From Microbacterium sp. zg-B185 (lineage in GTDB: Bacteria; Actinomycetota; Actinomycetes; Actinomycetales; Microbacteriaceae): a stretch of DNA of 64,000 nucleotides. A program made the position numbers and the translations under genes. Location: NCBI RefSeq assembly GCF_030246885.1, contig NZ_CP126739.1, positions 1,364,001 through 1,428,000 of the forward strand, written 5' to 3'. Below the pieces are notes generated by a model. The model was not told the DNA's origin, ran no database searches, and saw only the letters and a list, made by a program, of their open reading frames with translations. Positions 36,863 to 45,644 of the stretch are shown here, piece by piece; the first letter of the stretch is position 1, and every line of letters starts with the position of its first letter.

Positions 36863-37957
36863 GTGTTCGTTGCATGGCGTGATCTCGGCTTCGCCCGGGG
36901 CCGATTCGCTCTCATCGCTGCTGTGGTGCTTCTCATCACTCTCCTGGTCGGCTTCCTCGGTGGTCTGACCCAGGGCTTGGCCAACGCCAACATCTCGGCG
37001 GTGCTTCCCTTCCAGGCCGACAAGGTGGTGCTCTCGGAGCCCGCGCAGGGCAAGTCCCTCAGCTTCTCGGACTCCACGATCAGCGCGGAGGCCGCGGCGA
37101 TCTGGACCGCGGCGGACGGCGTGGAGGCAGCCGAGCCGCTCGGCATCCTGACCAGCCGCGTCACGGCAGCGGGTGACCGCGAGCAGACCGCGTCGCTGTT
37201 CGGAGTCGACAGCTCCTTCGCGGACATCTCGCCCGATCAGATGATTCCGACCGAGGCGGGGACCGTGGTCCTGTCGGAGCGCTCGCACGAGGCGCTGCTG
37301 GCCGATGTCGGTCAGGAGATCACCATCTTCGGCGACACCTTCACCGTGGCCGGGATCTCACAGGATGCCGAGTACAGCCACACCGGTGTGATCTGGATCC
37401 CGATCGACGACTGGCGCACCACCGTGGCGAAGCAGACGGCGGCGGATGCCCCGTTCTCGACGGCCCTGATCGTCCGGGGCGCACCGACGGACGCCGCTCT
37501 GGTGGACGCCCAGGCAGGCACCGCCTCCAGTTCGCTGCTGATGTCGCTGATGGCGATCGAGGTGTTCAAGAGCGAGATCGGCTCGCTGGGGCTCATGCTC
37601 GGACTGCTGCTCGGCATCTCCGCGCTGGTCATCGGCGCGTTCTTCACGGTGTGGACGATCCAGCGCAGCAAGGACATCGCCGTGCTCAAGGCGCTGGGCG
37701 CCTCGACCGGCAGCCTGGTGCGCGACGCGCTCGGTCAGGCCTTCGTCGTGCTCCTCGTGGGTGTGGGGCTCGGGATCGGGCTCACCGTGGCAGCGGGAGC
37801 CGCGCTGCCCGCGGCCGTCCCCTTCGTGATCAGTCCGCTCACCACGGTGCTGCCCGGCATCGCGATGGTCGCTCTCGGTCTCGTCGGAGCCGCATTCGCG
37901 CTGCGCAGTGTCGTCAAAGCCGACCCGCTTTCCGCCCTCAACGCTCAGAACAGCTAG
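36863..37957 (+). CDS. ABC transporter permease, FtsX/MacB type
   Basis: A 364-aa permease. The GTG at 36863 begins FVAWRDLGFARGRFALIAAVVLLITLLVGFLGG, a short cytoplasmic lead and first membrane helix. A large extracytoplasmic domain follows (about residues 40-230), then three helices in the FtsX-like domain (LMLGLLLGISALVIGAFFTVW, QAFVVLLVGVGLGIGLTV, VLPGIAMVALGLVGAAFAL) with the QRSKDIAVLKALGAS coupling segment. It is paired with an ATPase 9 nt downstream. Such pairs export peptides or lipoproteins or act in envelope stress. Confidence 0.88.
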   Translation: MFVAWRDLGFARGRFALIAAVVLLITLLVGFLGGLTQGLANANISAVLPFQADKVVLSEPAQGKSLSFSDSTISAEAAAIWTAADGVEAAEPLGILTSRVTAAGDREQTASLFGVDSSFADISPDQMIPTEAGTVVLSERSHEALLADVGQEITIFGDTFTVAGISQDAEYSHTGVIWIPIDDWRTTVAKQTAADAPFSTALIVRGAPTDAALVDAQAGTASSSLLMSLMAIEVFKSEIGSLGLMLGLLLGISALVIGAFFTVWTIQRSKDIAVLKALGASTGSLVRDALGQAFVVLLVGVGLGIGLTVAAGAALPAAVPFVISPLTTVLPGIAMVALGLVGAAFALRSVVKADPLSALNAQNS

Positions 37958-37966
37958 GAACCGACC

Positions 37967-38665
37967 ATGATCGAACTTCGCGAGGTCACCCTCACCTACC
38001 CAGACGGCGACGGCGTCATCACCGCGATCAACGCGGCGAGCCTGAAGGTCGGGCCCGGCCAGATCACCGCGATCACCGGCCCGAGCGGGTCCGGCAAGTC
38101 CAGCGTGCTGGCCGTGGCGTCCACGCTGATCTCCCCGCAGCACGGCGACGTGCTGATCAACGGCACGCCGACGGCGGGCCTGTCCCGTCGCGAGCCCGCA
38201 GCCCTGCGCCGGGACGAGATCGGCATCGTCTTCCAGCAGCCCAACCTGCTCGCCTCCCTCACGGTGCTCGAGCAGCTCGAGCTGATGAGCCACCTCGGCT
38301 CGTCCAGGACGCGGCGATCGCGGTCGGCGACGCGCGGGAAGGCACTCGAGCTTCTTGCCGCCGTGGGCCTGGAGAAGAAGGCGCACAAGCGCCCTCAGGC
38401 GCTTTCCGGAGGCGAGCGGCAGCGCGTGAACATCGCGCGGGCGTTCATGAACGACGCCTCCGTGCTGGTGGTGGACGAGCCGACGAGCGCTCTGGACCAG
38501 GAGCGGGGCGGGGCGATCATCGAGCTGATCATCGAGCTGACCCGCTCCCGCGGTGTCGCCACCCTGCTGGTGACCCACGACCGGTCCCACCTGCCGCTGA
38601 TGGATGCGGTGCTGACGATGGTCGACGGCAATCTGAGCGTGCACGAGCGCGCAGCCCTCGCATAG
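37967..38665 (+). CDS. ABC transporter ATP-binding protein, MacB/LolD type
   Basis: A 232-aa ATPase partnering the permease just upstream. Walker A is GPSGSGKSS (about residues 41-49), the Q-loop is in IVFQQPNLL, the signature is LSGGERQRVNIA and Walker B with the catalytic Glu is VLVVDEPTSALDQER. The H-loop is THDRSH. All ATPase elements are intact. It is convergent with a TetR gene that might regulate the pair. Confidence 0.93.
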   Translation: MIELREVTLTYPDGDGVITAINAASLKVGPGQITAITGPSGSGKSSVLAVASTLISPQHGDVLINGTPTAGLSRREPAALRRDEIGIVFQQPNLLASLTVLEQLELMSHLGSSRTRRSRSATRGKALELLAAVGLEKKAHKRPQALSGGERQRVNIARAFMNDASVLVVDEPTSALDQERGGAIIELIIELTRSRGVATLLVTHDRSHLPLMDAVLTMVDGNLSVHERAALA

Positions 38666-38706
38666 CGGCCACGCCGCGCGGGCCGCACCGCCCGGGCCGC
38701 GTTCGG

Positions 38707-39300
38707 CTACGCCGGCGCCGGGCCGGGCGGCTGGACCGCGGCGTGGATCAGGGCGATCGTCGCACGGGTGACAGCCTCGGGCTCCGCACCCGACTCGATG
38801 GCGCCCATGGCCGACTCGAGCACGCCGCCGAGCAGGCGCGCGGTGATCATCAGGTCGGGCACACCGAGTCGCTGCAGTGCATCCATGAACGGCGCCACCT
38901 GCTCCCGATGCAGCTCTGACAGCCGGGCCCGACACTGCTCCGGCAGCTCGGCGCCGGACAGCGCCGCAGCCGGCCGGTGCGCGCCCTCGGCGGCCTGGCG
39001 CAGGGTCTCGCGCACGTACGCGTCCATCACCTCGAGCGGCTCGACGAGTCCGTCCAGCGCGACGGCGAGGCGGGCGTTGGCCCGCGGGAACGAGTCCTCG
39101 ATGATCGCGGCCAGAATCCCAGCGGTTGAGTCGAAGTACTGGTACACGCTGGGGCGGGCGAGCCCAGCGGCCGCGCCCACGGCGGCGGGAGTGACGGCGG
39201 AGACGCCGCCCCGCACGAGCAGGTCCGTCGCGGCCGTCAGGAGCGCCTCGCGCTGCCGTCTGCGGTGTTCGGCGACGGTCGGGGCGGAGATCTTCGGCAT
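38707..39300 (-). CDS. TetR-family regulator
   Basis: A 197-aa repressor. The helix-turn-helix is in residues 10-55 (GGVSAVTPAAVGAAAGLARPSVYQYFDSTAGIL). The C-terminal ligand-binding part is alpha-helical. AAGGAG (39316-39311) supports the ATG at 39300, and TAAACT (39339-39334) is a likely -10. It converges with the ABC transporter ATPase. Its target is unknown. Confidence 0.83.
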   Translation of the reverse strand: MPKISAPTVAEHRRRQREALLTAATDLLVRGGVSAVTPAAVGAAAGLARPSVYQYFDSTAGILAAIIEDSFPRANARLAVALDGLVEPLEVMDAYVRETLRQAAEGAHRPAAALSGAELPEQCRARLSELHREQVAPFMDALQRLGVPDLMITARLLGGVLESAMGAIESGAEPEAVTRATIALIHAAVQPPGPAPA

Positions 39301-39390
39301 GCCTGTGCGGCTCCTTCATCGGGCGATGCTCGTAGTTTAGCCACCGGCCTGCTCGCCACGGTCGGCCTGCCGCCTGTGCGCCGCCGCGAG

Positions 39391-40041
39391 TCAGCCGTCG
39401 CCGGCGACACCGTCGGTGCCGGTGCCCCGGCGCTCGGCGACTAGCGAACCGCGGCGTTCGTCCGCCGGGTCTGCGCGGGCGAGCCGGACGTAGGCGACCA
39501 GCACGGCTGTTGCCAGCGCGCCCAGCCCGCCCACCGCCATGTCCCCGATCGTGTCGGTGTAGGCGACGAAGATGTCGTCGCTGACGAACGTGTATCCGAC
39601 CCACTCGATCATCTCCCAGAGTGCGCTCACGGCCAGGCCGACGGCAGGCACCAGCACGAGGGGACTCCGGGCCGCGAAGGATGCGCCGCCCGGAGCGGCG
39701 ACGATGCCCCAGCGGCCGAGCGCGAGGTATGCAACGGCTGCGATGACCCCCGTGCACAGGAAGTGGACGAGCAGGTCCCACCCCGGAACGGTCCGATACA
39801 GATCGATGACATTGCTCCAGGCAGCGATCAGCACGATCACCCCGTAGCCGATGTCGAATGCCGCTCGCACGCCGACGAAGCGCGGCACCAGCAGCGCGGG
39901 CAGGGCGAGGGCGAGGATGCCGGCATCCGTGGGGCTGAACCAGATCGCGGCGACCACGACGCTGACCAGGCCGACGACGCGCACCAGATCCGCCGCGACT
40001 TCAGCCGGCCCCTGGGGCAGCCGCAGGAAGTTCCTCCTCAT
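39391..40041 (-). CDS. DUF2238 (YjdF)-like membrane protein
   Basis: A 216-aa protein with about six membrane helices. The pattern ALWEMIEWVGYTFV followed by YTDTIGDMAVGGLGALATAV is the hallmark of the DUF2238/YjdF family, whose role is unknown. It is the third gene of a minus-strand operon, and its ATG at 40041 overlaps the stop of the preceding gene. A long frame extends upstream but only as a shadow of that gene. A link to lipid or polysaccharide metabolism is only suggested by the neighbours. Confidence 0.75.
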   Translation of the reverse strand: MRRNFLRLPQGPAEVAADLVRVVGLVSVVVAAIWFSPTDAGILALALPALLVPRFVGVRAAFDIGYGVIVLIAAWSNVIDLYRTVPGWDLLVHFLCTGVIAAVAYLALGRWGIVAAPGGASFAARSPLVLVPAVGLAVSALWEMIEWVGYTFVSDDIFVAYTDTIGDMAVGGLGALATAVLVAYVRLARADPADERRGSLVAERRGTGTDGVAGDG

Positions 40042-40874
40042 GATGGTCCTTCCGTCGGCGGGATCCTCACGACGGCCTGCACCGGCAGGTGATCCGAGGC
40101 CCAGCTGCCGCGCACGCGTCGTGCGTTGACGGCCGCGCGCGACACCCGCACCGTCGGGGTCACCGCGATCCAGTCGATGCGACCGCCGCGCAGGCGCGGG
40201 GATCGGTAGTCCGGGAACGTGCCCCATTCGGGTGTCAGGCGCGTGTGCGCAGCCCGCCACGCATCCGTCAAAGTGCCGTGGGCGAGCAGTTCGCCCACGG
40301 TGGGAGACTGCGGGCCGGCGTTGAGGTCGCCGGTCACCACGGCCGGCAGTGGCTGGGTGGCGACGATGCGGCGGATCTCTCGCGCTGCGCGCACCCGGGA
40401 CCGCTGCGAGAAGGGGTCCAGATGCGTGTTCGCCACGAAGACATCGGTGCCCGTCGCGCGATCCCGGAAGGTCGCGCTGACGATGACCCGGGGGATCAGA
40501 TTCCCCCACGAGCGGGAGCCGGCCACCGCGGGGGAGTCGGAGAGTGCGCGCTGCTCCCAGTCCAGCAGCTCCAGGCGGGAAGCATCGAAGTACAGCGGAC
40601 ACGCTTCGCCGCGGCGTCCGATACGCCGTCCGTACCCGATGAACCGGTACCGGTCGCCGAGCGCGTCCGAGATGGTGTCGGCTTGATCCGGCAGCGCCTC
40701 CTGCACACCGACGAGTGTGGGCTGCTCCGATCGGAGCAGCTCCTGCACCAGCGGGCGGCGCGTGCGCCACCGATCCGCCGGGCGCCGTGCGAGCCCGTCC
40801 ATGCGGCGACGGATGTTGAACGTCATGATGTGCAGCTCGGGCGGTGCGACCGGGCCGATGATCGCGTCGCTCAT
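40038..40874 (-). CDS. Endonuclease/exonuclease/phosphatase (EEP) family protein
   Basis: A 278-aa EEP-fold hydrolase. Metal and catalytic motifs are visible: the Asn in MTFNIRRRMD, the Glu in GVQEALPDQ, NTHLDPFSQRSR, GDLNAGPQSP, and the terminal SDHLPVQAVV. No signal peptide is seen, so it probably acts inside the cell. It could hydrolyse a phosphodiester or sugar-phosphate rather than DNA. It sits between a glycosyltransferase and a DUF2238 protein with ATGA overlaps on both sides, so the three are co-translated. Confidence 0.85.
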   Translation of the reverse strand: MSDAIIGPVAPPELHIMTFNIRRRMDGLARRPADRWRTRRPLVQELLRSEQPTLVGVQEALPDQADTISDALGDRYRFIGYGRRIGRRGEACPLYFDASRLELLDWEQRALSDSPAVAGSRSWGNLIPRVIVSATFRDRATGTDVFVANTHLDPFSQRSRVRAAREIRRIVATQPLPAVVTGDLNAGPQSPTVGELLAHGTLTDAWRAAHTRLTPEWGTFPDYRSPRLRGGRIDWIAVTPTVRVSRAAVNARRVRGSWASDHLPVQAVVRIPPTEGPS

Positions 40875-41665
40875 CGCGCCGAGCGTCCGGGCGCGGGCAC
40901 ACCGAGCTGGCGCAGCCCCCGGCGCAGCCCGAGGCGCACCCACCTCACCGGTGGAAAGTCCTGCGGCCAGTGCACGAGTACCGTGCCGAAGCCCCGCGCG
41001 ACGCGCTGCGCGAACGCGCGCCGGTCTGCGAACGGGCGCATCGAGATTCCCATCGCCGCGTCCGGCAGGTAGCGGATGCGGTGCCGCTCGCCGAGGTGGA
41101 ACGCCAGGTCGAGGTCGTCGTGCAGCGACGGGCTAATGCGGTGGACGTGCGAGCGGATGCCGCGCCACACGTCGCGGCGGAACGCCAGGTTCGAGCCGAA
41201 GAGGGGGAGATGCCCGAGGGTCGGGATCAGGACGGCGGCGTAGGCGCCCAGATACGCGGCGGCAAGCCACCTGCGAAGCGGACGCGGACCGTCGATGAAA
41301 CGGGCGCCGCCGGTGAAGGCCGCCACCTCGGGTCGGGCTTCGAAGGCGACCGCCATCGTCTCGATCCACCGTGGGCCCGGCAGGCAGTCGGCGTCCAACC
41401 GCAGGATGATGTCTCCACTCGCCTGGTCGTACCCGTACGCGCTCGCGGCAGGGATGCCGGGCCGGTCGCAGCGGACCACGCGCGCTCCGGCATCCCGCCC
41501 GACCTGCGCGGAGTGATCGCGCGAGCCGTTGTCGACGACGACGATCTCGTGCGCGGTCCGGGTCTGCAGCGCAAGAGCGCGTAGACAGCGCGCCAGCTCG
41601 GTGGCGTCGTCCTTGACGGGGACCACGACCGAGACGGTCAGCCGGCCGGATGAGCCAGATGGCAC
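40871..41665 (-). CDS. Family 2 glycosyltransferase
   Basis: A 264-aa GT-A enzyme. The nucleotide-sugar fold begins LTVSVVVPVKDDATELARCLRAL. The metal-binding DxD-type motif is in ILRLDADCLPG, and the acceptor-side acid is in ISPSLHDDLDLAFHLGERH. AAGGA supports the GTG at 41665; the frame is open to 41761, but the extra stretch is basic and Pro-rich with no domain. There is a weakly hydrophobic helix near the middle. It is first in the three-gene operon, and the sugar and acceptor are unknown. Confidence 0.83.
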   Translation of the reverse strand: MPSGSSGRLTVSVVVPVKDDATELARCLRALALQTRTAHEIVVVDNGSRDHSAQVGRDAGARVVRCDRPGIPAASAYGYDQASGDIILRLDADCLPGPRWIETMAVAFEARPEVAAFTGGARFIDGPRPLRRWLAAAYLGAYAAVLIPTLGHLPLFGSNLAFRRDVWRGIRSHVHRISPSLHDDLDLAFHLGERHRIRYLPDAAMGISMRPFADRRAFAQRVARGFGTVLVHWPQDFPPVRWVRLGLRRGLRQLGVPAPGRSAR

Positions 41666-41824
41666 CTGGTGTCCTTCCGGGCCGGGTCGCGCCGGGGTGC
41701 GCGGGTCCCTCGCCGAGCGACGAGGCTCTCCAGCATCGGTCACCCCGCCGGTCCGGCGCAAAGCCTTGACGGTGCTGCGGTGTCAGGATAACTACGCTGG
41801 CCGGATTCGACCCTGAGGAGGAGT

Positions 41825-42652
41825 ATGCCGCGCACGATCGTGATCACCGGAGCGAGCGACGGAATCGGAGCGGCATCCGCCCGGCAGCTGCGCGACGCCG
41901 GCGAGGAGGTCGTGATCGTCGGTCGCGATCCGCGGAAGACCGCCGCGGTGGCCCGGTCCCTGGGCGTGGCATCGTTCGTGGCCGATTACAGCGACCTGTC
42001 GCAGGTGCGCCGGCTGGCGGCATCCCTGCTCGAGGCGTACCGGCGCATCGATGTCCTGGCCAACAACGCCGGCGGCGTCTTCGGGGAGCGGACGACCACG
42101 GTGGACGGGTACGAGCTGACCTTCCAGGTCAATCATCTGGGTGGCTTCCTGCTGACCGGGCTGCTGATGGACCGGCTGATCGAAAGCCGCGCGTGCGTGA
42201 TCCAGACCGCGAGCGAGGCTGCCCGCCGGTTCGCGCGGTTCGACGTCGATGACCTCCAGGGTGACAGGAGGTACTCCGCGGGCGCGGCGTACGGCAACGC
42301 CAAGCTCGCGAACATCCTGTTCACGAAGGAACTGAATCGCCGCTACGGGCACGACGGGGTCAGTGCCGTCGCCTTCCACCCCGGCGTGATCGCCAGCGGC
42401 TTCGCCGCCGGCGCTCGCGGATCGTGGCATTTCATGTACACCAGTCCGCTCACCAAGAGGCTGCTGGACACCGTCGAGGTGGGCGGATCCCGGCTGACGT
42501 GGCTCGCTCTCGGCCGGCCCGGCCTGGACTGGGTGCCCGGCGGCTACTACGCGAAGAACCGGCCCGCTCGCGCGATCCGCGCGGCGGAGGATCCCCTGGC
42601 GGCGAAGATGCTCTGGGACCGCAGTGCCGAGATGGTCGGTCTGACGCCCTGA
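41825..42652 (+). CDS. Short-chain dehydrogenase/reductase
   Basis: A 275-aa classical SDR. The cofactor motif is TGASDGIG (residues 8-15), NNAGG follows near 81, and the catalytic Tyr-Lys is in YGNAK near residue 160, with Ser in the preceding IQTASEA. The longer C-terminus after VAFHPGVIAS matches retinol-dehydrogenase-like SDRs. GAGGAGG lies just before the ATG. TTGACG at 41767 and GATAAC at 41788 or TACGCT at 41794 are possible promoter parts. Confidence 0.88.
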   Translation: MPRTIVITGASDGIGAASARQLRDAGEEVVIVGRDPRKTAAVARSLGVASFVADYSDLSQVRRLAASLLEAYRRIDVLANNAGGVFGERTTTVDGYELTFQVNHLGGFLLTGLLMDRLIESRACVIQTASEAARRFARFDVDDLQGDRRYSAGAAYGNAKLANILFTKELNRRYGHDGVSAVAFHPGVIASGFAAGARGSWHFMYTSPLTKRLLDTVEVGGSRLTWLALGRPGLDWVPGGYYAKNRPARAIRAAEDPLAAKMLWDRSAEMVGLTP

Positions 42653-42874
42653 GGATCGTCCGGCCACTGCATACGCTCCGGATGACGCACCGAGCACGTG
42701 GGAACGGCGCGCAGGCCCCGTACGACCGCGAACGCGAATTATGGGGTCTTCCACGACGACCCGTCAAGGGCCGAGCGTTGATTAGTGGCCAGATTTCAGC
42801 GTCCTGTTAGCCTGATCGGCGTCTCAATTGGGGCGTCTGCACCTCGCCGGCACCCACCTGACAAAGGAGAAGTC
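42653..42874. other. Regulatory gap before the GlsB-like gene
   Basis: 222 nt without a gene. TAGCCT (42808-42813) is a likely -10 for the downstream gene, giving a 5' UTR of about 55 nt; no -35 at normal spacing is visible. The A/T-rich patch GCGAATTATGGGG at about 42735 has no obvious role. Confidence 0.4.
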
Positions 42875-43153
42875 ATGCTCTGGACCATTCTCGGCCTCAT
42901 CGTGGTCGGACTCATCGCCGGCTTCATCGCCCGCGCCATCATCCCCGGCAAGCAGAGCATGGGGATCCTCATGACGATCGTGCTCGGCATCGTCGGCTCG
43001 TTCGTCGGCGGCTTCCTCGGATACCTCATCTTCGGCAGCGACCCGGCCCAGGGATTCCTGCAGCCTGCCGGCATCATCGGCTCGATCATCGGTGCGATCG
43101 TCGTGCTCGGTATCTACGTCGCCGTCGCGCGTCGGGGTGCACGCAGCCGCTGA
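42875..43153 (+). CDS. GlsB/YeaQ/YmgE-family membrane protein
   Basis: A 92-aa protein with three hydrophobic segments rich in Gly: ILGLIVVGLIAGFIARAIIPG, ILMTIVLGIVGSFVGGFLGYLIFG and IIGSIIGAIVVLGIYVAVARR. This is the transglycosylase-associated/GlsB pattern, whose members respond to envelope or general stress. AAAGGAG is the ribosome binding site. A strong terminator follows, so it is probably monocistronic. Confidence 0.88.
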   Translation: MLWTILGLIVVGLIAGFIARAIIPGKQSMGILMTIVLGIVGSFVGGFLGYLIFGSDPAQGFLQPAGIIGSIIGAIVVLGIYVAVARRGARSR

Positions 43154-43169
43154 GCCGCAGCGCGTCCCA

Positions 43170-43210
43170 CCGAAGGCCGCACGAGGGATCCCACCTCGCG
43201 CGGCCTTCGG
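43170..43210 (+). terminator. Terminator after the GlsB-like gene
   Basis: An 11-bp perfect stem (CCGAAGGCCGC at 43170-43180 with GCGGCCTTCGG at 43200-43210) encloses a second 5-bp stem. It is followed by CGTTTCC. Confidence 0.8.
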
Positions 43211-43238
43211 CGTTTCCTGGTCGTGCGAGACTTCCCCG

Positions 43239-43982
43239 GTGGCTGAACTGGAGATGGCGCGCATCGCTTCCGGGCGGGTGCAGCTGCACGACGCACGGCG
43301 CCGGATCCGGCGCACGGTCGAGCTGCAGCCGTTCGAGATCGGTGTGTTCCCGGTCACCCAGGAGCAACTGGGCGAGGTGATCGGCGAGCCGTCTGCTCAT
43401 CCACGGCGCCCGGCAGTCGAGGTGAGCTGGTTGCGGGCGATCCGGTTCTGCAACGCCGCATCCGAGTGGGAGGGTTTCGATCCGGCATACACCTTCGACG
43501 GCGCCGAGGTGACGTGGCACGTGGATGCCGACGGCTATCGCCTCCCGACGGAGGCGGAGTGGGAGTTCGCCTGCCGTGCCGGATCGGCGGCCCCGCAGTA
43601 CGGCCCACTCCCGGAGGTCGCCTGGACCGCTCTCGACGGCGTTTCGGCACCGCAGGACGTCGGACTGAAGCTGCCCAACCTGAACGGGCTGTTCGACACG
43701 CTGGGGAACGTCTGGGAGTGGTGCTGGGACCTGCTCGATCCCGCTCGCTACGACGACTACCGCGTCTTCCGCGGCGGCGGATTCGCCGACGACGCGTGGA
43801 GCGTCAGGGCCGGCACCCGTCGGGGCGGCCCTCCGCGGGCGACGCACGACGATGTCGGATTCCGGGTGGCACGCGGGGGCTTCGACGGCACCGAGCAGGC
43901 CCAGGGCTGGTCGGCGCGCATGGACCGGGAGCGAGCCGACCTCCAGGCGCCCCTCCCGCCCGGGTGGACGCCGAAGCGCTGA
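43239..43982 (+). CDS. Formylglycine-generating-enzyme-like (SUMF1 fold) protein
   Basis: A 247-aa protein with the FGE-sulfatase fold. Visible core motifs are YRLPTEAEWEFACRAG, GLFDTLGNVWEWCWD, VFRGGGFADDAWSVRAGTRRG and VGFRVARGG. True formylglycine enzymes have a pair of copper-binding cysteines in the RGGSY...C segment. Here that segment has none, so sulfatase activation is unlikely. The start is uncertain: GTG 43239 or ATG 43254, neither with a good ribosome binding site. No sulfatase gene is nearby. Confidence 0.78.
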   Translation: MAELEMARIASGRVQLHDARRRIRRTVELQPFEIGVFPVTQEQLGEVIGEPSAHPRRPAVEVSWLRAIRFCNAASEWEGFDPAYTFDGAEVTWHVDADGYRLPTEAEWEFACRAGSAAPQYGPLPEVAWTALDGVSAPQDVGLKLPNLNGLFDTLGNVWEWCWDLLDPARYDDYRVFRGGGFADDAWSVRAGTRRGGPPRATHDDVGFRVARGGFDGTEQAQGWSARMDRERADLQAPLPPGWTPKR

Positions 43983-44112
43983 GCGGGCCGAGGCGCTCAG
44001 TGATGTGGTCCGACGCACCGAGGACCATTCGGCCGCCGCATACGCTCCCGCAACACGCTGCGGCGTGAACTGGTCCTGCCGGCGCGCCGAAACGCCGGCG
44101 GGAAGGTTCCAC

Positions 44113-44580
44113 ATGAGCCACGCCACACCCACGGCTCGTCGCCGCGGCGTCCGCGTCGTCGCAACGGCCCTGGCAGCGCTCGCCGTCACCGTCCTCACGC
44201 TCGCGCCGCGGCGGCTGGTCGCGCCCGCGCGGGGCGCATTCATGCAGTTCCTGGACGGCATCACCGCCCCACTGCTGGTGTGGATTCCGTACAGCGAGGC
44301 GGAGCGGGCGCTCAACGCGGTCCTGTTCCTGCCGCTGGGCGCGACGCTCGCGCTGCTGCTCAGCCGCCGTTTCTGGCCGCTTGCGATCCTGGGCGGTTTC
44401 GCACTCTCGGCCGCGGTCGAGCATGCGCAGGCCTCGATCCCCGGACGCGTGCCGGATGGCGAGGACCTGCTCTGGAACACCGTCGGCGGTGCGCTCGGCG
44501 TCCTCGTCGTCACCGTCGTGCGGGTCGTGCTGGCTGCCCTGACCCGACCGCGTCAGCGCGGCAGCGTGACCCGCACGTGA
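44113..44580 (+). CDS. VanZ-family membrane protein
   Basis: A 155-aa protein with three to four membrane segments. The family core is NAVLFLPLGATLALLL, then AVEHAQASIPGRVPDGEDLLWNTVGGALGVLV, where the Glu-His...R-DxxD/N-xxG pattern is typical of VanZ. GGAAGG lies 6 nt before the ATG. VanZ proteins give low-level teicoplanin resistance in enterococci, but most chromosomal ones have unknown roles. Its last 28 nt overlap the end of the convergent sensor-kinase gene. Confidence 0.82.
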   Translation: MSHATPTARRRGVRVVATALAALAVTVLTLAPRRLVAPARGAFMQFLDGITAPLLVWIPYSEAERALNAVLFLPLGATLALLLSRRFWPLAILGGFALSAAVEHAQASIPGRVPDGEDLLWNTVGGALGVLVVTVVRVVLAALTRPRQRGSVTRT

Positions 44581-45644
44581 AGCCCGCCCTGGTCCACTGG
44601 CGAGATGGTGAGGCTTCCGCCGTGCGCCCGCACGATGGACGCCACGATCGCCAGCCCCAGTCCTGATCCATCGTGCGCCTCGGCGGTCCGTGCCCGTCCC
44701 GCGCCACGGACGAACGGCTCGGTCAGCGTCGCGATGACGTGCGGATCCAGTCGCACTCCGCTGTTCTCGACCACCAGTTCGGCAGACGTCGGCAGGGTCG
44801 CGAGACGAACGCGGACCCACCCGCCGTCGACGTTGTGCACCACCGCGTTCTGCAGGAGGTTGGCAGCCAGCTGCCCGAGCAGAGTCGCGCTGCCTCGCAC
44901 GGGGGCAGGTTCCAGGAATGCGGCCACCCGGATGCCGCGGGCCGCGGCATCCGGTCGCATATCGTCGACGGCCGTGGCCACCAGCGGGGCCAGGTCCAGT
45001 GCCGAGGTCTCCAGCGCGACGCCCCGCCCGGCGCGCGCGAGCGTCAGCAGCGCCTGCGTAGACCGGATCGCCCGCTCGTTCATCGCACCGATGCGCTCCA
45101 GGACGACCTCCGCGTCGCGCCCGGCAGGGTCGGCCCGGGCGACCTCGATCATCGTGCGGATGACCGACAGGGGAGTGCGCAGCTCGTGCGACGCGTTCGC
45201 GGCGAAACGGCGCTCCTCGTCGATCGTGCGCTGAACCCGCTCGAGCATCGCATCGAAGGTGTCGGCCAGCTCGGTGAGCTCGTCCCGCGGTCCGGGCAGA
45301 TCGATGCGCTGATCGAGCTCGCCGTCGCGGGCACGGCCGGCGACAGCGGTGATCCGGCCGAGCGGTCGCAGCACGATGCCGGCCAGCAGCCATCCGCCCA
45401 CCAGCCCGAACAGCACGAGCAGGCCCATCGCCCACCACGCGTAGCGCACGAACACCTCGACCAGGTCCTGCCGGCTGGGAACGAACCCGCCGCCGTTCAT
45501 CGAGAGGTTCCCGTCCGGCACGAACCGCAGCAGCAGGAAACCGACGATGAACAGCGCGATGCCGGCGATCACCAGGAAGCCGGCGTAGCTGAGCGTGAGC
45601 TTGACCCGCACCGACAGGCCGCGCGGCCGTCCGCTGCCGGTCAC
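44553..45644 (-). CDS. Sensor histidine kinase (VanS-like)
   Basis: A 363-aa membrane kinase. Two membrane helices (YAGFLVIAGIALFIVGFLLLRF and WAMGLLVLFGLVGGWLLAGIV) bracket a short outer loop of about 30 residues, followed by HAMP. The phospho-acceptor His is in NASHELRTPLSVIRTMI, and the ATPase has QNAVVHN and the G box SGLGLAIVASIVRAHGG. The GTG start overlaps the stop of the response-regulator gene (GTGA). The short sensor loop is typical of envelope-stress kinases such as VanS/BceS relatives. Family call firm, ligand unknown. Confidence 0.88.
   Translation of the reverse strand: MTGSGRPRGLSVRVKLTLSYAGFLVIAGIALFIVGFLLLRFVPDGNLSMNGGGFVPSRQDLVEVFVRYAWWAMGLLVLFGLVGGWLLAGIVLRPLGRITAVAGRARDGELDQRIDLPGPRDELTELADTFDAMLERVQRTIDEERRFAANASHELRTPLSVIRTMIEVARADPAGRDAEVVLERIGAMNERAIRSTQALLTLARAGRGVALETSALDLAPLVATAVDDMRPDAAARGIRVAAFLEPAPVRGSATLLGQLAANLLQNAVVHNVDGGWVRVRLATLPTSAELVVENSGVRLDPHVIATLTEPFVRGAGRARTAEAHDGSGLGLAIVASIVRAHGGSLTISPVDQGGLHVRVTLPR

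Noticed and set aside
36643..37227. Antisense ORF ending VTPAGFEPALPP across tRNA-Glu
   Set aside because: A known artefact of translating tRNA-Glu and its surroundings; no real protein features.
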